Shown here piece by piece: positions 12,064 through 23,090 of a stretch of 45,291 nt of DNA. A program made the translations under genes and the position numbers. The stretch comes from Rhizophlyctis rosea (Eukaryota; Chytridiomycota; Chytridiomycetes; Rhizophlyctidales; Rhizophlyctidaceae). Under the pieces are notes generated by a model that had not been told where the DNA came from, searched no databases, and saw only the letters and a list, made by a program, of their open reading frames with translations. The DNA lies in the NCBI GenBank assembly GCA_027596075.1, contig JADGJC010000314.1, forward strand, positions 1 through 45,291, given 5' to 3'. Within the stretch, counting starts at the first letter, position 1. Each line of letters begins with the position of its first letter.

Positions 12064-12070
12064 TTTTATA
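12064..12070 (-). promoter_or_regulatory. TATA box of the sugar transporter gene
   Basis: TATAAAA on the minus strand, about 137 bp upstream of the start codon at 11927. The leader between the two is pyrimidine-rich on the coding strand (CTCCTTTCCTCTCC...), as is common for strongly expressed fungal genes. Confidence 0.6.
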
Positions 12071-15000
12071 TTCGCGAACCGTGCTGGGGGTGCTCTTGCC
12101 GAAAGCAGGGCGGCGAGGGGTGGTTGGGAGGGCAAGTTTGGAAGGAGCAGTGAAAGTTTGGGGAATGTTCGTGGACAAGTTGGGTGGGACCCACACTGTG
12201 TAGACGGTAACCTTTCCCACAATCACGCTGGGGGCAACAGGGAGGCGTGCCACTTGTGCCTTTTCCAAAAGAGGCATCATCGTGACCTTTGCCTCTGCGT
12301 TTTCCCTCCCCGCCAAGCGGGCGGTTCTGCTCACTCCCAACAGAGCGTATTTCGTTAACACCACTCGAACGTGGAAGCCCCACCCTACGGTTGCCAACCA
12401 CCGCCAACTCTCAAGCACCAGTTGTCCCTTTGCGGGCTTTGCTCATGTGCCCTGCCCTTCCGAAAGACAAATTCAATGATCCATCTCAGGGCTAGGCAAA
12501 GACGAGAGCATTTCGCAGGGCCAGCAGTGTTGCCACTTGACCGTCTTTCCCACTCAACCCAAGAGGGTTGCCAACTGTCTCCTCCGATCGGGAGTGTCTA
12601 CACGTTTCAAACAAGCCAAAATTCGCAGTCCACAGGTCCACTTACTGCTACACCGCTAGTCAGTGTTGCTGCTGAGTGCTGACCCACAAAAACGCGTTGG
12701 CTGTTGATTCAGATGCTGATGACTTGCCTACGACGGCAAGCGGTCTCTCCAGCGGTGACACAGATTCTCCAAAACCAGAACAGCAAGCCTTTTGGTGGAA
12801 CTAACTCGGAGCGGGAGTGATACATCCCTACCTTCCCCTGGGTCGACATGATTGACTTTTGTGGCAGTCCAAGTATCACGGGGCTGCTAGTGGTCCTAAG
12901 AATTTCGGCACCGGTGCCGAGCGGATGTGGCGTTATGGGGATGGTGTCACGATTCTCGACATATTCGGAAACACCACTATTAGCTGCCCTTTCCCAATCC
13001 AAACTATGGGTTCTTCCAAACCCCCTATGTGATCGCCTATTACCAGATGGACCAGTATTCCCCGCTGTAGTTGACGAATTTTCCTATAATTGGAAACATT
13101 TACGGTGGTGTAGATTTGGTGGCACAGTTTGCCTACCATACATGCAATAGCTGCTGGCTAACGGCCCCCATGCCCCATCTCCTCCCACGACGCATAGAGG
13201 CATAGCTGCATAGTGGAAAACTCGCCTCAGCCGGCCAAAATTCCGCCATACCGATGTTCATATCTCCGAGCTGCTTTTGATCAATTGAAACGCACGATAT
13301 GGGCAACCCACGTTGTCAGGCTTTTGCAGCCGTGACATCCGTTCCAAATGTCAATATGCTTCCATAGACCTCCGGTCCACCGTTCCCACGCATAATGGAG
13401 TTACACATGGGCAACCATATCCAGCATATCTTGAAAGTTTGTGCGACGAGCCAAAGGCGTCCATGATCCATCTGCCGAGTTAGCTACAATAGCGGTGGCT
13501 GTTCCATTCATTCCAATTCACCAAATTGACACCAATCACACCGCGTGTCTTCCATTGAGTGGCTTGCATGTCGCGCCACAGTAGCACCTTCCATATTTGG
13601 TAATCTTCGCCCTTAAGGGCAACATGGCACAGTTGAACGAATTCTGCGCAAAAGACACAACCGCCCTCCTTTGAGAGTTTTGAGTCCCTTCCAACTGGTT
13701 CCAAACTGTTACAGCAACTCAACTGGGCCAACTTAATGACTTTTGGAAGGTTTAGCTACGTAACACAGGGGACCATAGACGCCAACACCATCCGCTCACA
13801 TGAGAGTGCGAAATTAGCAGGTTGCACCCAATGCGGAATAGTGCCACCCACAACACCCTCCGAGTTTACACCCATAGGCGTCTTCGTTGTGTGACCACCC
13901 AGTCTTACCCCAAGAGGCTTCAAGCATCTTTCGTGGAAACTCTTATTGATATTGGTGTGGAGTTTATTGCGAATTTTGCGCTGGTCACAGTCAATTGAGT
14001 CAAAGACACCTCCGACCTTCGTGTTTTGGGATCACATTGCCTGGCCGTTGTGGACCGTTTTTTGTGGCGTTGGCCCTGTCAAACTTCAAACGTTCGAGAT
14101 TTCGGACCGGGGCTTGGATGGGGGAAGCGGCTGTTGTTCGGAGCTCACGTGAGTTTTGCTTTCTTGCCTTTGTAAGCAAAGGAAACGCGAAAAGCTGCGC
14201 ATTCACATGAAAGAGTGGAGGGGTGCATCTCTTGTCCATTCTACTGCTCCGTAGGTTGGGCAACGGCGCCATCAAGTCACCTCTTGGGAGGCGATCTGGC
14301 GCCTTCTAAGGTCATCTAGTCATGTGCACTAGCAACTCAAAGAGAGTTTTTCCGACTAACGCGCATTTTCCCCCGCGCTATTGATTAGGGGAAGACATTG
14401 ACGCGTGATCTTGAATTATGGTTGATGGGAAGTTCACGACCACTGTTCTATGCTTAGTGAAAGTTGATTGTGGCTTTGACTGTTTGACGCGTGTGGACCC
14501 TGACGATCGTGACCAGTTATCAAGGTCCTTGATGCTAGACCATTTTTGGTGTTCTGTGCAAGATGTTGTTGCCATGCGGTAATGGTGTAGTGAGTGCCGG
14601 AGGTTGGTTTCAGCAAGTCTTTTCGAGCTCCTCGCACATGTTGCCACCAAGCCTGATGTGGCTACCGCGCTCTCTCAACGCATTCCCAGTTGCTATCTGA
14701 CTTAGTGTAACTTTCTTTAAAGGGCCCTGGTACCCAATGACCGCAGTGGTCTTCATTGTCCATTGTCGTGCTTTAAAGTCAATCATCTTGATGTTAGTCG
14801 ATGATGACTGTCCAGGCGGATTTAGCCTTTCTAGGGGAGAGGGCAAGTCAATGCATTTCACCGGCGATGCCATTTGCAAATGGTGACCTCGACTGCGCAC
14901 ATCATGCATGGCACTGGTGAGAGCAAACCGTTCCTCCAAAGTTGAAAGGTCTTTGTCGATCCATCAGGGTGCTCGTGACCTTGAGAGTGCGCAGACCATT

Positions 15001-15482
15001 TATTCTTCTTAACTGTTTGCCATCTCTTTCGAACGTTGGCTAAACCTTGCAGGTGCTGCCATACGATGCCAGCTTCAGTGAACATATTCAGACATGCAGC
15101 ATTTCGCCGTTTCAAAGAATTTGGGTCCGATCATTTTTGTCATTGACTGCTATGCCTGATTGTCAAGACTGCCCGGTACAGTATAGAGTCACGAACAAGC
15201 AGGCATTTAGACAGGCAGACAATCTTTCTGCAACACGTGCAACACGTCAAAATCTGTAACGGTGCACACTCAAGCATCGGAACTGGCGGTAATCAGAAGT
15301 GGTTGCAGTCGTCATTCAACGTTCTTTCAACCATGGCAGCTTTTTCGCACAGAGCGGGAACCACAACGTAGTTAACAACACCAGGCCGCCTTTTGCAAAT
15401 CATTGCATGATACGAATGTGCAGGGAAGTCTATACGAATCATTGAGTTATAGGAATATGCAGTTGAGTATGAAGCTGAGAAC

Positions 15483-15549
15483 GCGTAAGCTAGAAGCGAT
15501 TCACCCAATAATTGTAGCGTAAGCTAGAAGCGATTCACCAATAATTGTT
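15483..15549. repeat. Tandem duplication of a 33-34 bp unit
   Basis: The unit beginning GCGTAAGCTAGAAGCGATTC occurs twice head to tail, at 15483-15516 and 15517-15549. The copies differ by one C in a C-run and the final base. It looks like a recent local duplication in noncoding DNA. Confidence 0.9.
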
Positions 15550-17037
15550 GATCTCTGAACAGTCAATCCTCTAGCAGTGGAACAGCCGAACAATGGGCCC
15601 TAATTGATTACATAATCAACCGAGACGGTGAAAAAAAGGACGTATATGCGCTTACCGGAAGTAGATGATGTGCGGTGCTTCCATCAATCCCGATGTTGAA
15701 CGGTCTTCTGGCTCCCAAATGTGCTATGCGGCTGAATCCCAAACTTTGACGCGCGATACACAACTTGCAGAATGAGAGCATTCTGCCGCTGTCCTTGCTT
15801 GATGGCACATCCGCTGGCACCAACAGGCTGACCTACTGCCTAACGGGTGAAAGCATCCGATCCTGCTGATACAAAGCAATATAGCGATTGAGACCTCTAA
15901 TCAGAGGGCTCTCCCCGCCATGATATGAACAGTTTCATATTTTGAAGCGTGCACGTGGTACTCCGTGCCAACGGCCCAACATGGTTCATCTGTAATATTG
16001 TCGGCGTCGAGCGTCACTAGCGGCGATATTCTTTAGGGGGCCAAAGTTCCGGGATGCTGCGATCTTGCCATACTTGAAAACCTTAACACAATGTCATCTT
16101 CGTGCTATTCCAAATGCGCACCATCACTCTTTACAATCTGGACCTGCAACAAGAGGCAGCCATGACTCCTCCAACAACTAAACAGAATAATGGCAAGCTA
16201 CCATATCATGTAGATCAGTTTGAGTCATTTCGATTCCGACCTGGATTGGCCGAAAAACAAGGAAGGGTGACCCGACGCACCAGCGGTGGATCGACCCCTT
16301 GTAAAGCTTTGCCGAAAATGATCCCATCTCCCACGCCCTTTCCTTATTCGCCAGGTTGCTCCTTCAGCAGGAAAGCTTTCCCATCAGTTCTTGCAGAAAG
16401 GGATTGGTGACACGTTGATAAACAGCACGTCTTGCCTTGAAAACGGGATGGGGCCCCAAGGCGGTAACCTCTGGTCCGCATCGGCAGTTGCCCTTTTCCC
16501 TCGTCACAGAACGCGTCCGCGGCGTCCCTGTCGGTCAACGCTGTGACACCATTCCAAACTCGCCCACGTTGCTGTTAAGATAAAATTAAACTTTATTGGG
16601 CAACCCCTTCTTGCAAACAAGGTCTTTGAAAATTGGACTCTCGCACACAGAGAGAATCCAAAATAACGGTATCCATGGACCCTTGGGCCTTATCACTGCC
16701 CATGTGAGCTCGTCTCCATTTTTCCTACAGGTCGGCGTTTTGTCCGCGAGCAAGCAAAAAGGATGCATACTTAGGTAGCTTTGTTCCGGAATAAGTGCAT
16801 TATTTTTTGATGGCCAGGACAAGGGACACCTTCTCAATTACCACTTCGCCGGTTTACATGTGAGACACCGACTACGCCAAACATCTCTCCCGAACTAGGT
16901 CTACGAGACCCATGGGAGGCTGGGATGGTTGCCCGTCCAGGAAAGACATTCCAATCACCCTGGTCAGCCAAATCTCTGCTTCGTCCTCCACATCTGCCCT
17001 TCAATGGCCAGGCAAGCTGCGCATTTTATTCCGCTAG

Positions 17038-17332
17038 TCCCTTTCGGCACCATGCAACGGTCAGTCGGTCGGCATACCTATCGCCTTTGAATTTGACGTC
17101 TCTCTTTACAAATGTCGGCCCATTCGCGTCAAATGCTTCGCTCGCCTTCCTTCTGAAAGAGGCACATGGAATCAAATCCCTTCCGACGGCTGACCAATTA
17201 ACGAATTCCCTTGTTCTCCACTTAGTCACGCAACTTCCACTGCCTTCTTCAAAGGTTGCGTGTGGTGCTGGCCGAAAGGGACTGATTGCAAACAGGGCAA
17301 ACATGCTCAGCTCCCATCGACGCCGAAAGGGA
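17038..17332. promoter_or_regulatory. Three copies of CCGAAAGGGA upstream of secreted protein 1
   Basis: CCGAAAGGGA occurs at 17272-17281 and 17323-17332 on the plus strand and as its complement TCCCTTTCGG at 17038-17047. A related TCCCTTCCG lies near 17176. The copies sit about 180-470 bp upstream of the ATG at 17509. Three exact 10-mers within 300 bp are unlikely by chance, so a transcription-factor site is a fair guess; the factor is unknown. Confidence 0.45.
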
Positions 17333-17384
17333 CATGACAGGCTCGACTCACCAGCATCTCAACACCTTTGCTCATCAAAACATC

Positions 17385-17392
17385 TATAAATA
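17385..17392 (+). promoter_or_regulatory. TATA box of secreted protein 1
   Basis: TATAAATA, 124 bp upstream of the ATG. It is followed by a C/T-rich leader ending in CTTTCACCATG, a normal fungal start context. Confidence 0.7.
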
Positions 17393-17508
17393 GCGAACCC
17401 TGCTCTCTCCCCACTTCCCGATATCCAACACATCTCTCATACTCAGGTCTTCACCGGCACCTCTTCGCAACTCCAAAGTTTCGGATTTCCTGCAATCTCA
17501 CTTTCACC

Positions 17509-17857
17509 ATGAAGTTCGCCACCGCCATCCTCGCCACCGCCTTCGCCGCTACAACAAACGCGGCCAGTGCTCCCCCCGGTGCCGGCACTTTGACCTACGC
17601 CTCCGACTGGGCCTGGCGCATCAACCCTGCCGATTGGTGCCAACGCACTTCCAGTGGTTTTGACGGCTGTCAATGGAAGGACTACGGTTGGGCTGCTGAC
17701 TGTGTAAGTGAGAGCTCTCGTTCCGCCAGGTTTCTTGCACCTTTTCTGACTTTATGGATTTTCCGTTGGGGCTTTGTAGAAGGGCAACACGTGCATCTAT
17801 TGGACCAACATTGTCATGGAATGCGGTGCAACCTGCGAGAGGTGGCCCAAGTGGTAA
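17509..17857 (+). CDS. Small secreted cysteine-rich protein 1
   Basis: Two exons, 17509-17703 and 17780-17857, with a 76-nt GTAAGT...GTAG intron in phase 0, give 90 residues. The N-terminus (MKFATAILATAFAATTNA) is a clear signal peptide with likely cleavage after Ala18 or Ala19. The mature part of about 71 residues has six Cys (44, 54, 65, 70, 80, 84) and many Trp, with a C-terminal C-x9-CG-x2-C pattern. No known family is recognised; size and composition are those of fungal small secreted or effector-like proteins. It could also be a secreted inhibitor or antimicrobial peptide; no function is claimed. A single copy of the same exon/intron plan recurs at 22572-23090. Confidence 0.85.
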
Positions 17858-18930
17858 AGGTGAGAAGCATAGTGAATTGACATTGGTTGATGATGCTACG
17901 TGATGCTCATTGCCAAACGCTAGAATTTTTGAAGCTTACATTCCACACGATCGTTCCAAAATAGAGTAGATAGAGCTAGAATCAAATCCATATTGTGAAA
18001 TGTACTGCTTCTTTACAATTTTCGAAATGTATTGCTTTTTGTTATTGAAATTGGAAAAAATGCGCTGGCCGCAAGGACTTCGTACTATGATCGGCGTCTC
18101 TTGGTTTTGATTCCTATTGCCGGTCCAAAACGATAATGTCCAGAAAGGGTTGGGGACCGATTAAGGGATAGCTACACGATGACTGTGACATCAAGCTTAC
18201 TTAGTCTACTTTCCACATAACTTTTCAGGCCCTATTGGTTCACGTTTGTTTGCTTCTGGAGGGATATGTTGAGATATTGTGTACAAAATACGAACGCATT
18301 ATGGTTTGTGCAAAGGGTTTGCCGAACAAGGGATAAAGACATTCTTATCGATGACAAGCCATGTTTTGATAGCGTGATGGATGTGAAGATTGGACTTGAT
18401 GTCAGCAAATTTCTGTGAGCTCCGAAATGTTCAAATTGGCCTGCACAACTTCACCGGTGTGGGAAGTGAGCATATTGAACCAATTCCTTGCACCACTTTG
18501 TGCCGCAAGGGAGCAAACAGCCGGAAACATGAGCGACAGGCAAGCAAAGCATTCTCATTGCCTGTTTCTGGTATCCGTCCGACAGCGGCGTGCACTTCGG
18601 TCAGCGAGTCTTAGCGGGAATTGCCGGTCAAAGCCGGGCCTATCTCATGCAAAAGTTCAGATCCATCAGCAAATGAGTAACCGTGTTCGCGCACCAGAAA
18701 GCGTGCAACATATTGTTCATTTCGCACAATATCACAAGATGTCACGGGACTGCCAGTACTCTCGATCGACCGATACATGTATGGATACTATGGCATAGCA
18801 TGCTGGGTAGTTCTGCTGGGTATAAACACATTGAGTACATTGACTGTTTCCAAACTGTGACCTAGACTGGAGGCCGGCTACATATATCTGACGACCACCA
18901 TCCACCTGATAGGCCGGAGCCGGCGGCTCA
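17858..18930. other. Intergenic stretch downstream of secreted protein 1
   Basis: The first part is AT-rich with poly(A)-signal-like stretches near 17970-18060, consistent with the 3' flank of the secreted-protein gene. An open frame at 18415-18798 (127 codons, plus strand) has no start context, domain or splice support. No gene supported. Confidence 0.45.
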
Positions 18931-19468
18931 CTATCTTGCCATAGCCTTATACCCCGGCGCATCCACCTTTTCCAACACAAGATCCTGATATCGCGTCACA
19001 AATCCATGCACGACCTCCCGCACCACTATCGGGTTCTGATCAATCAAATCCACCAGGTCTTTTCGGGTACCAGGGACCACCTTACAGAGTATTGCCAACA
19101 TTCTCGTGACAAGTCTGCTTTGTTAATGAGCTTATAATGGATTGGAAGATACTTGTCTGAGCCGCGACGTCGGCTTGGGAGGATTACGGGGTTTCTTTGA
19201 TGTTTTTGTGTGATTTGGGACAGGATGGCGGCGAAGGTGTGGGTGGTCGATGGTGGGTCGGAGCGGGAGAAGGTCTGGCTGAAGTTAAAGATGTCGCATT
19301 TTAGGCAATCGTCTGGATGGAGAATGGGGTAATGCCGGGAACGCCATCAATGTGAGAGTCGTTGGAGCCACCGGGGAGAATGTTGACATCGAAGTGGGGC
19401 TCAGGCGTGAAGGGAGCCGTGAGAGTCTTTGCCCAGTAGCTTTCTCCCGCGCTTGATGCTAGTGCCAT
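18931..19468 (-). CDS. Unrecognised short protein, probably three exons
   Basis: Proposed exons 19372-19468, 19153-19312 and 18931-19114 give about 146 residues. The start ACGACCATGG is good and an in-frame TGA lies upstream. The reading frame changes twice in ways that GT...AG removal explains: a 59-nt intron (GTGGCT...CATCCAG) and a 38-nt intron (GTATCT...AAAGCAG, with CATTAAC as branch site). The first donor is weak and the second intron is shorter than others in the window. The alternative for the first change is loss of one base in the G-run at 19326-19329, which would make this a frameshifted gene. The C-terminal part is amphipathic and helix-like (KVVPGTRKDLVDLIDQNP). No family recognised. 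Confidence 0.45.
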
Positions 19469-21750
19469 GGTCGTGATGATAAAGGTATTGTCAGTTCGTG
19501 ACTCGATTCAGAGAATGGAAGGTACGTCTGGTACGGTGAACTAATGGGGCCAGTAGTGTTATGTGGATGATACGCAAGAAATCGAAAGTTCCGGTATGAG
19601 CTTTATATAAAGCTTTACCAATATACAACCAGTCAACAGCCATGACTTGGAGAATCGAAGCAATCTTGTGGAACACGGATTCAAGATGCGCCCACATCTA
19701 TGTAGAAACAAGTATATATGTCGCTCGGCGACTGCGGAGATTTGTCGCACCAACAGTTGTCCATCTTGACAAGCATTTCCTTACGGGCAAGTCAACATGC
19801 TGCGGTGTCGACTCTAGCAGGTTTCCAACAAATTCAACAAAATTTAATCAGGAGACCAGGCCATGGAAGCACTGGAACTTGCCACCGCCACACGATTGTG
19901 CTATTGAACTCCCATTTCACGCAGACCATTCAGTCGCCGTCAGCCCTCCTTAACTTCATTACTCAACAGTCTTTGCAGGCGGGCGGAGTCAACCGCCGGC
20001 AACTTGAAAAAGACCAGTTAGAGTTCAAAACAGCCCCACCACAAGAACACATTCTTCACAATTACCACACCCACTGTGGATGGATTCAGGGTTCATCCAA
20101 AAACCCTGTACTATATCATTGGTAACACTTCATCCCGACATTCCACATTTCCATGCCGGTCGGCGCGTTTTACTAACATCGGCATTTGCTATCCTAGATA
20201 TAAAAACTCATCCTGGCAATCTGTCGCACTAAGTACTATCAACATAAACAACACGCACAGCCGTTGCACAACTGGCAGCAAGTAGCACCTCTCGAACATC
20301 AATGAGCATCAAGTACAACCAGACAACCTCCTACTGAAACATGATCCTCAAAGGGTTACGGAATCCAATATGCAGGAAGGTTAGATCATATTTCGATAGT
20401 TTTTGCGATAAATTGTCTATTTGGGGGATGCATACGAATTCCGTAATTCCTTTTCCACTCTGTAGCTCGGAATATGATCAGTAAAATAATAAACTAAACC
20501 GGATTGTCGAGACCTGCTATCGTTGCTATCATTGACATCTGCTACAAGACCAAACGAGTAAAACTTTCAAGCTTTTTTGGACTTGTCGGGCATCGCTTGC
20601 CAGTGGTCATCTTGCGGGGGGGTGAATGTGCTGATTGTAGCTAATTGTGCTATGGGGCGGTGCGAGCTTGTGCCCCGCGTGGTGGGTTGGCCCCGAGTCC
20701 CGACCATTCCCCCGACTTCCCCAGCTTCAAGTTTCGAAATTTAAATTTGGAATCATCGCGGTATCAAGCCAGAATCCGGATAGAATCCAAAATGGCAGCG
20801 TCAGTAAGCAGCTTTAAGTTCTGACACGATGAGGGCGGTGGGGTGGGGTGAGGGCGGCAAAGCCCGCACTGCTGGTGCCTGGAACTTGGTGTTCGCAGAA
20901 TAATCTTGAAAGAAAACGCCTTGTTTCCAAACTTCGTCGTATTTTCGGTTGCCCCAACACGTTCTTCCGATCCAAACAGGAACGGCAAGCCAGTCCGTAT
21001 AAGGTGGGATATTCCTTGCAAGCTGCTCTTTGCAAGTCAAAAGCATTAGACTCGCCCGCACTCGCCCGGCCCGGAGGGCATCTTACTTCTTTGTCATACA
21101 AACACCCTGCAGAACATTCCACGCGACGCGTCAGATTATATGATAACGCACACAATGCATATGGACCCTTAGGTCTTGCAAAAGCACTTCACTTTGCAGG
21201 TCGGTGCATTAACGAACATCACTTTCTCTTCGCTGAAGGTCCCTTTTCCCCATTGCTTTCAAAATCGGAGAGCAAAGTCATTGCTGCTGCATATGCAGGA
21301 AAGGGTCGCGGGGACTGATCACTCGGAAATGGGTTTGTGAACATCATCATCTGAAAATGCATTCGTCAAACTTACTCGATCCGGCCAAACGAGTGCTGCA
21401 AGAGGGTCCGCTCATCATCCATCAGCGGGCGCGAACATCTGCACTGGCATGGACTTCGTCGCACTCGTTTTTGGTTTGCCTTGTCTGGCCTCCTCAACGG
21501 TCCCAACTTTCATCGCCATTCCTCTTTCTCCTGCAGTCAAAAGACTCATTCGCCAGCGATCAAAAGACTGTCCATGGGAAGCAAGCTCTTCACCGGCTTC
21601 CATGCAAAGCAAGCCAATCCCTTTCCCTTCAACGGCTCTCACCCTTCACAGAGATGTTGCATTATCAGCGGAAGTCAGTATCATCTCTCGATTCGGGAAA
21701 TGGAAGCAAGAACATCGAGTTCAATTGCCCCTAAAGGGGAGACGCCGATA

Positions 21751-22322
21751 ATCCCTTCTCGTGGGCCCGATTCATGTATACTTCCTTCATGGTGAAATTT
21801 TGTTGAGTCCGCAGCACCGTTCATCACCATCGACGGGGAGGCGGTACGCTCAAAGAAGCTCATGAGGGGGAGAAAACACCATCCCTTCTGCTCATTCTTC
21901 TCCCGTCCCTTCATGTTCGACCGTGAAGGATGATGGGAAATGCTCACCCTTCCCTTCCACTTGCATGTTGTACTTTGCCTGAGACTCACTTGTATGCACG
22001 ACAGGCATGGTTTTCATTCCTTTTGACCGGCCATTTCGCGAATGGTGCAGCCGACACCATCCCTTCATCAAGAACGAACTTAATGTTGGGCGTAACCGAT
22101 TACGACACATGTGGAGGATCGTCTCCATCTCCTTCACGGCAGAAGGGCAGGCCCGAAGGGTTGGAATCATTTCGATCCCTTCCTCCTCTTCGTGCCCAGC
22201 AACAGTGAGCGTGACCAAATACCGTACGTCTTGAGCATTGTCAGTGGCTTCAACCACAGCGATACGGCCGCGAAGGCAGTGGCGGTAAGGTCCAGAACGT
22301 GGAGGGCCGGCCCCGAAGGGAT
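21751..22322. promoter_or_regulatory. Cluster of GAAGGGA motifs upstream of secreted protein 2
   Basis: ATCCCTTC or its complement GAAGGGAT occurs at 21751-21758, 21881-21888, 22059-22066, 22175-22182 and 22315-22322. Near matches GTCCCTTC and TCCCTTC occur at 21905-21912 and 21951-21957, and CCCGAAGGG near 22152. Seven copies within 600 bp, in both orientations, in the DNA just upstream of the ATG at 22572, suggest a regulatory array or a low-order repeat. The core overlaps the CCGAAAGGGA motif upstream of the first secreted-protein gene. Confidence 0.45.
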
Positions 22323-22423
22323 AGTGCTCTCCTTCTCACTTGATCCTGCAGCAACCAGGAACGTCCCCAAGTGCCGCATATGTTGCGACTTGTCTTCCAA
22401 GTCCCCCATAGAATATCAAATTC

Positions 22424-22429
22424 TATAAG
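22424..22429 (+). promoter_or_regulatory. TATA box of secreted protein 2
   Basis: TATAAG within TTCTATAAGAGGGG, about 148 bp upstream of the ATG at 22572, similar in distance to the TATA box of the first secreted-protein gene. Confidence 0.55.
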
Positions 22430-22571
22430 AGGGGCACCCTCCCAACGACTTCTCAATCCATATCCAATAACAGATCTTCACATACCAACTCAACTTCACC
22501 TCTATTCCAAGTCTCACGGAATACCACCACCGCCTCTCTTTCAACCGCCTCCAAGTCCAATCACCAACACC

Positions 22572-23090
22572 ATGCACTCCGCGACTCTCCTCGTTCTCAC
22601 CCTCACCGCCACCGCCTTCGCGGCCCCGGCCAACCCCACCAACATCCCCGCGGCGGCTCTCAACCATCCCAAGATCGCCCCTTTGGCAAAGCCTGTCACA
22701 TACAACGCTTTCCTCTCCCACGACGCTCTCGCAGCCCAGGGTTGCCAACTTCCTCAAAAGAAGAATGCCACGGTCGCCAAGCCCGCTACTTCTTCTCTCC
22801 ATCGCCGTGATGGTGGCTGGTGGGGCTGCATTCGCTGCGGCGAGCTTGTGTGCGATCATGAACCCGGTTGCCAGATCAGCTGCGTCCTGTATGGCACGGT
22901 TCACACCTGGTGGGGCGGCAAAGATGACGCCACTTGGGTAAGAGGTTTACACTTTCCAACCAATGTGATAATGGCGCTCAAACAATCCTTCTCGATCTCT
23001 TAGGCTTGCCAGAACTGGATCGAGGACTGCGGCAATTGCCAAGCTTCAGGCGACGGCTCTGAGCCCTACTGGGGACTTGGCCCCAACTAG
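22572..23090 (+). CDS. Small secreted cysteine-rich protein 2 with Kex2-type propeptide
   Basis: Two exons, 22572-22937 and 23004-23090, with a 66-nt GTAAGA...CTTAG intron in phase 0, give 150 residues. MHSATLLVLTLTATAFAA is a signal peptide with likely cleavage after Ala18. A dibasic Arg78-Arg79 followed by Asp80 looks like a Kex2 processing site; one Cys (58) and an N-x-T sequon (Asn65) lie before it. The part after it is about 71 residues with eight Cys (86, 89, 94, 100, 104, 124, 131, 134), an even number that suits four disulfides. Like protein 1 it is Trp-rich and ends in a C-x6-CG-x-C pattern in exon 2, with the intron at a comparable place. No known family recognised; an effector-like or antimicrobial role is possible but unproven. 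Confidence 0.87.

Larger units (their letters stand above)
11928..17508. other. Gene-poor stretch between the transporter and secreted protein 1
   Basis: No gene could be supported in about 5.5 kb. The left end (to about 12700) is the transporter promoter region. The right part (about 16200-17508) is the long flank of the first secreted-protein gene and holds the CCGAAAGGGA motifs described separately. A 34-bp tandem duplication lies at 15483-15549. A hyphenated palindrome TTGATTACATAATCAA lies at about 15604-15619. An 83-codon open frame at 13480-13731 (minus) is unsupported. Confidence 0.45.
19469..22571. other. Gene-poor stretch upstream of secreted protein 2
   Basis: No gene supported. 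At about 20198 a TATA-like GATATAAAAACTC is followed by a leader-like A/C-rich sequence, but the only nearby ATG (about 20300) opens a frame of eleven codons or fewer. From about 20800 to 22440 the DNA is rich in GAAGGGA/TCCCTTC words, described separately. Overlapping open frames of about 100-156 codons in this part carry no domains and overlap on both strands. Confidence 0.45.

Noticed and set aside
20800..21320. Overlapping open frames on both strands (113 and 156 codons)
   Set aside because: Mutual shadows without domains; the region is better explained as the upstream flank of the secreted-protein gene.
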